Notes under the pieces: model-generated
Told to the model about the DNA's origin: nothing
Databases searched by the model: none
The model's input: only the letters and a program-made list of their open reading frames with translations
Shown: piece by piece, positions 61,693 to 64,000 of the stretch
Layout of the letters: every line of letters begins with the position of its first letter
How positions within the stretch are numbered: position 1 is the stretch's first letter
Program-made: the position numbers and the translations under genes
NCBI RefSeq assembly: GCF_013407855.1
Contig: NZ_JACBZH010000001.1
Span: 4,960,001 to 5,024,000, forward strand
Source of the DNA: Actinopolymorpha rutila
GTDB lineage: Bacteria > Actinomycetota > Actinomycetes > Propionibacteriales > Actinopolymorphaceae
Length of the DNA: 64,000 bases
Direction of reading: 5' to 3'

Positions 61693-62964
61693 ATGACCAG
61701 CCCTGAGAGCGGCCCGCCCATGCCGGCCGCAGACGAGTCCCTCGCAGCGCCCGCGAGCGACCGGGCAAGGATCGCCGCCCGGGTCGCCGCCATCGCCGAA
61801 TCGGCCACGTTGGCGGTCGACGGCAAGGCGAAGGCGTTGAAGGCGGCCGGGCGCCCCGTGATCGGTTTCGGCGCCGGCGAGCCCGACTTCCCCACCCCCG
61901 ACTACATCGTCGACGCGGCCGCGCAGGCCTGCCGCGATCCGCGCAACCACCGCTACACCCCGGCCGGTGGGCTGCCCGAGCTGCGCAAGGCGATCGCCGC
62001 GAAGACCGAACGCGATTCCGGGTACGAGGTGACGCCGGCCCAGGTGCTCGTCACCAACGGCGGCAAGCAGGCGGTCTACGAGGCGTTCGCCCTGCTGCTG
62101 GACCCGGGCGACGAGGTGCTGCTGCCCGCGCCGTACTGGACGACCTACCCCGAGTCGATCGGCCTGGCCGGCGGTGTGACGGTGCCGGTGCTCGCCGACG
62201 AGACCCAGGACTACCTCGTCACGGTCGAGCAGTTGGAGGCCGCCCGCACTCCGCGGACCAAGGTCCTGCTGATGTGCTCGCCGTCCAACCCCAGCGGTGC
62301 GGTCTACCCCGTGGAGCGGCTGCGCGAGATCGGCAGCTGGGCCGCCGACAACGGCCTGTGGGTGATCACCGACGAGATCTACGAGCACCTCACCTACGAC
62401 GACGTGAAGTCCGCGTCGCTTCCGGTGCTGGTGCCCGAGCTCGCCGACCGCTGCATCGTGGTCAACGGCGTCGCCAAGACGTACGCCATGACCGGCTGGC
62501 GGGTCGGCTGGCTGATCGGGCCCACCGACGTGGTGAAGGCCGGCACCAACCTGCAGTCCCACGCCACCGGCAACGTCAGCAACGTCGCGCAGCGGGCCGC
62601 ACTGGCCGCGGTGTCGGGCGACCTGTCCGCGGCGGCGAAGATGCGGGAGGCGTTCGACCGGCGCCGGCGCACGATGGTCGAGCTGCTCTCGGAGGTGCCC
62701 GGCTTCACCTGCCCCACGCCGAAGGGCGCGTTCTACGCCTACCCCTCGGTGAAGGGCGCGCTGGGCAAGCTGATCCGCGGCCGGCGGCCGACCACCTCGG
62801 CCGAGCTGGCCGAGCTCATCCTGGAGGAGGTCGAGGTCGCGGCCGTACCGGGCGAGGCGTTCGGCACGCCTGGCTACCTGCGGTTCTCGTACGCGCTCGG
62901 CGACGACGACCTGGTCGAGGGCGTCACCCGGATCCAGAAGCTGCTCTCCGAGGCGCAGAGCTGA
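61693..62964 (+). CDS. Class I/II pyridoxal-phosphate aminotransferase (aspartate aminotransferase type)
   Basis: 423 residues from ATG 61693. The PLP lysine lies in NGVAKTYAMTGWRVGW. The family marks GAGEPDFPTP, YTPAGGLPELR, PAPYWTTYPE, SPSNPSGAVY, DEIYEHLTYD and the C-terminal RFSYA (carboxylate-binding Arg) are all present. It most resembles the aspartate/prephenate aminotransferase group (subgroup Ib). It transfers the amino group of aspartate or a related amino acid to 2-oxoglutarate. The frame upstream of 61693 overlaps promoter DNA and is not coding. Confidence 0.93.
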   Translation: MTSPESGPPMPAADESLAAPASDRARIAARVAAIAESATLAVDGKAKALKAAGRPVIGFGAGEPDFPTPDYIVDAAAQACRDPRNHRYTPAGGLPELRKAIAAKTERDSGYEVTPAQVLVTNGGKQAVYEAFALLLDPGDEVLLPAPYWTTYPESIGLAGGVTVPVLADETQDYLVTVEQLEAARTPRTKVLLMCSPSNPSGAVYPVERLREIGSWAADNGLWVITDEIYEHLTYDDVKSASLPVLVPELADRCIVVNGVAKTYAMTGWRVGWLIGPTDVVKAGTNLQSHATGNVSNVAQRAALAAVSGDLSAAAKMREAFDRRRRTMVELLSEVPGFTCPTPKGAFYAYPSVKGALGKLIRGRRPTTSAELAELILEEVEVAAVPGEAFGTPGYLRFSYALGDDDLVEGVTRIQKLLSEAQS

Positions 62965-62965
62965 G

Positions 62966-64000
62966 GTGAGCGGAGCCCGGCTCGGGGTGCGCCCGCTCGA
63001 CACGCTGCCGAAGGCGCACCTGCACCTGCACTTCACCGGGTCGATGCGTCACGAGACGCTGGTCGAGCTGGCCGAGCAGCACGGCCTGCACCTGCCGGAG
63101 GCCCTGCGGGACGACTGGCCGCCGCAACTGCTGGCCACCGACGAGAAGGGCTGGTTCCGCTTCCAGCGGCTGTACGACATCGCCAGGTCGGTGCTGGTCA
63201 CCCCCGACGACGTACGCCGGCTGGTGCGGGAGACCGTCGAGGACGAGGCGCGCGAGGGGTCGGGCTGGCTGGAGATCCAGGTCGACCCCTCCGGCTACGC
63301 GAACCGGTTCGGCGGCATCACCGCGTTCACCGAGCTCGTCCTGGACGCCGTACGCCAGGCCGCCGACCGGACCGGGGTGGGCGTCGGGCTGGTGATCGCC
63401 GCCAACCGCACCCGGCACCCGCTGGACGCGCGCACGCTCGCCCGGCTGGCCGCGCAGTACGCCGGGCACGGCGTGGTCGGGTTCGGGCTGTCCAACGACG
63501 AGCGCAGGGGGCGACCGGAGGAGTTCGCCCGGGCGTTCGCCATCGCTACCGGGGCCGGGCTCGGCTCGATGCCGCACGGCGGCGAGCTGTGCGGCCCGGA
63601 CAGCGTGCGCGGCTGCCTGGACCGGCTCGGCGCGACCCGGGTGGGCCACGGCGTGCGCACGGTGGAGGATCCCGCGCTGCTGGACCGGGTCGCCGCGGCC
63701 GGGGTGCCGCTGGAGGTCTGCCCGGCGTCCAACGTGGCGCTGGGCGTCTACCCCGAGGCCGACGTCGTGCCGCTGCGGAAGCTGTTCGACGCCGGGGCCC
63801 GGATCGCACTGGGTGCCGACGACCCGCTGCTGTTCGGGGTGCGGCTGGTCGGGCAGTACGAACTGGCCAGGGGGCTCGGCTTCACCGATGCCGAACTCGC
63901 GGAGCTGGCCCGGATGTCGGTGCGTGCCTCGACGGCGCCGGTGCCCGTGCGGGACCGGTTGCTGGACGGGGTGGACCGCTGGCTGGCCGAGCCGGAGGAC
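62966..64000 (+). CDS. Adenosine deaminase family protein (3' truncated by window edge)
   Basis: 345 codons from GTG 62966 with no stop before the window edge, so it is partial. The GTG follows the aminotransferase stop by one base. Metal His in HLHLHF (residues 18-22), catalytic Glu in PHGGE, His in VGHGV, CPASNVALG, and the metal Asp in GADDPLLFG are present. It hydrolyses adenosine (or a related purine) to inosine. The HLHFTGSM and ALGADDP forms are, as far as I recall, usual for the actinobacterial subgroup. Cotranscription with the aminotransferase is likely. Confidence 0.9.
   Translation, partial: MSGARLGVRPLDTLPKAHLHLHFTGSMRHETLVELAEQHGLHLPEALRDDWPPQLLATDEKGWFRFQRLYDIARSVLVTPDDVRRLVRETVEDEAREGSGWLEIQVDPSGYANRFGGITAFTELVLDAVRQAADRTGVGVGLVIAANRTRHPLDARTLARLAAQYAGHGVVGFGLSNDERRGRPEEFARAFAIATGAGLGSMPHGGELCGPDSVRGCLDRLGATRVGHGVRTVEDPALLDRVAAAGVPLEVCPASNVALGVYPEADVVPLRKLFDAGARIALGADDPLLFGVRLVGQYELARGLGFTDAELAELARMSVRASTAPVPVRDRLLDGVDRWLAEPED

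Noticed and set aside
62966..64000. Unusual HLHLHF and ALGADDP motifs as a novel deaminase
   Set aside because: All metal and catalytic residues are present, and to my knowledge these forms are common in actinobacterial adenosine deaminases.

Overview
This window is chromosomal backbone of a high-GC Gram-positive bacterium (Actinomycetota). Evidence: very high GC at third codon positions, frequent GTG and TTG starts, 4-bp start/stop overlaps, the gene order secE-nusG-rplKA-rplJL-rpoBC-rpsLG-fusA-tuf-S10-spc-alpha, acidic or basic tails on several ribosomal proteins, and a complete Mce lipid-transport operon. The order and neighbours (rplM-rpsI-glmM near glmS and coaA; mce between rplL and rpoB) fit a soil actinomycete of the Nocardioidaceae/Kribbella/Actinopolymorpha type, but I cannot assign a genus. 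Almost everything from 9.9 to 61.5 kb is on the minus strand, so transcription runs from high to low coordinates.

Layout from the left. Positions 1-9845 hold a truncated VIT1/CCC1-type transporter, glmS, coaA, a tandem GNAT acetyltransferase, glmM and the rplM-rpsI pair (promoter at 7578-7607), then a lipoprotein of the PQQ/sorbosone dehydrogenase family and a small unknown gene on the plus strand. Positions 9907-13321 hold an ABC-F ATPase, an rRNA-type methyltransferase and truA. Positions 13357-31371 hold the alpha, spc and S10 clusters with secY-adk-map, a DUF1707 membrane protein inserted between map and infA, and the long rpsJ leader. Positions 31372-36311 hold tuf, fusA, rpsG, rpsL and the rpsL leader; 36312-44070 hold rpoC, rpoB and the rpoB promoters.

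Positions 44071-55274 are an apparently complete Mce importer: MceG ATPase, two YrbE permeases, MceA-F and two Mce-associated membrane proteins, translationally coupled along most of its length and placed between rplL and rpoB. Its mRNA leader carries an 18-bp hairpin. Positions 55544-61484 hold rplL, rplJ with an attenuator-like leader, an inserted secreted protein/lipoprotein pair, rplA, rplK, nusG, secE and tRNA-Trp. An aminotransferase and a truncated adenosine deaminase lie on the plus strand at the right end.

Most notable: several drug-contact proteins are altered exactly at classic resistance sites. S12 has Arg43 and Ala88 where Lys is usual (streptomycin). L11 has Thr for the conserved Pro of PPVGPALG (thiopeptides). 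The tunnel hairpin of L22 is rewritten (macrolides). The RpoB rifampicin region carries several substitutions. Also notable are a 25-nt element identical in the rpsJ and rpsL leaders, the Mce leader hairpin with strand-specific G-U pairs, and two non-coding tandem repeats (14 bp and about 22 bp) at gene ends.
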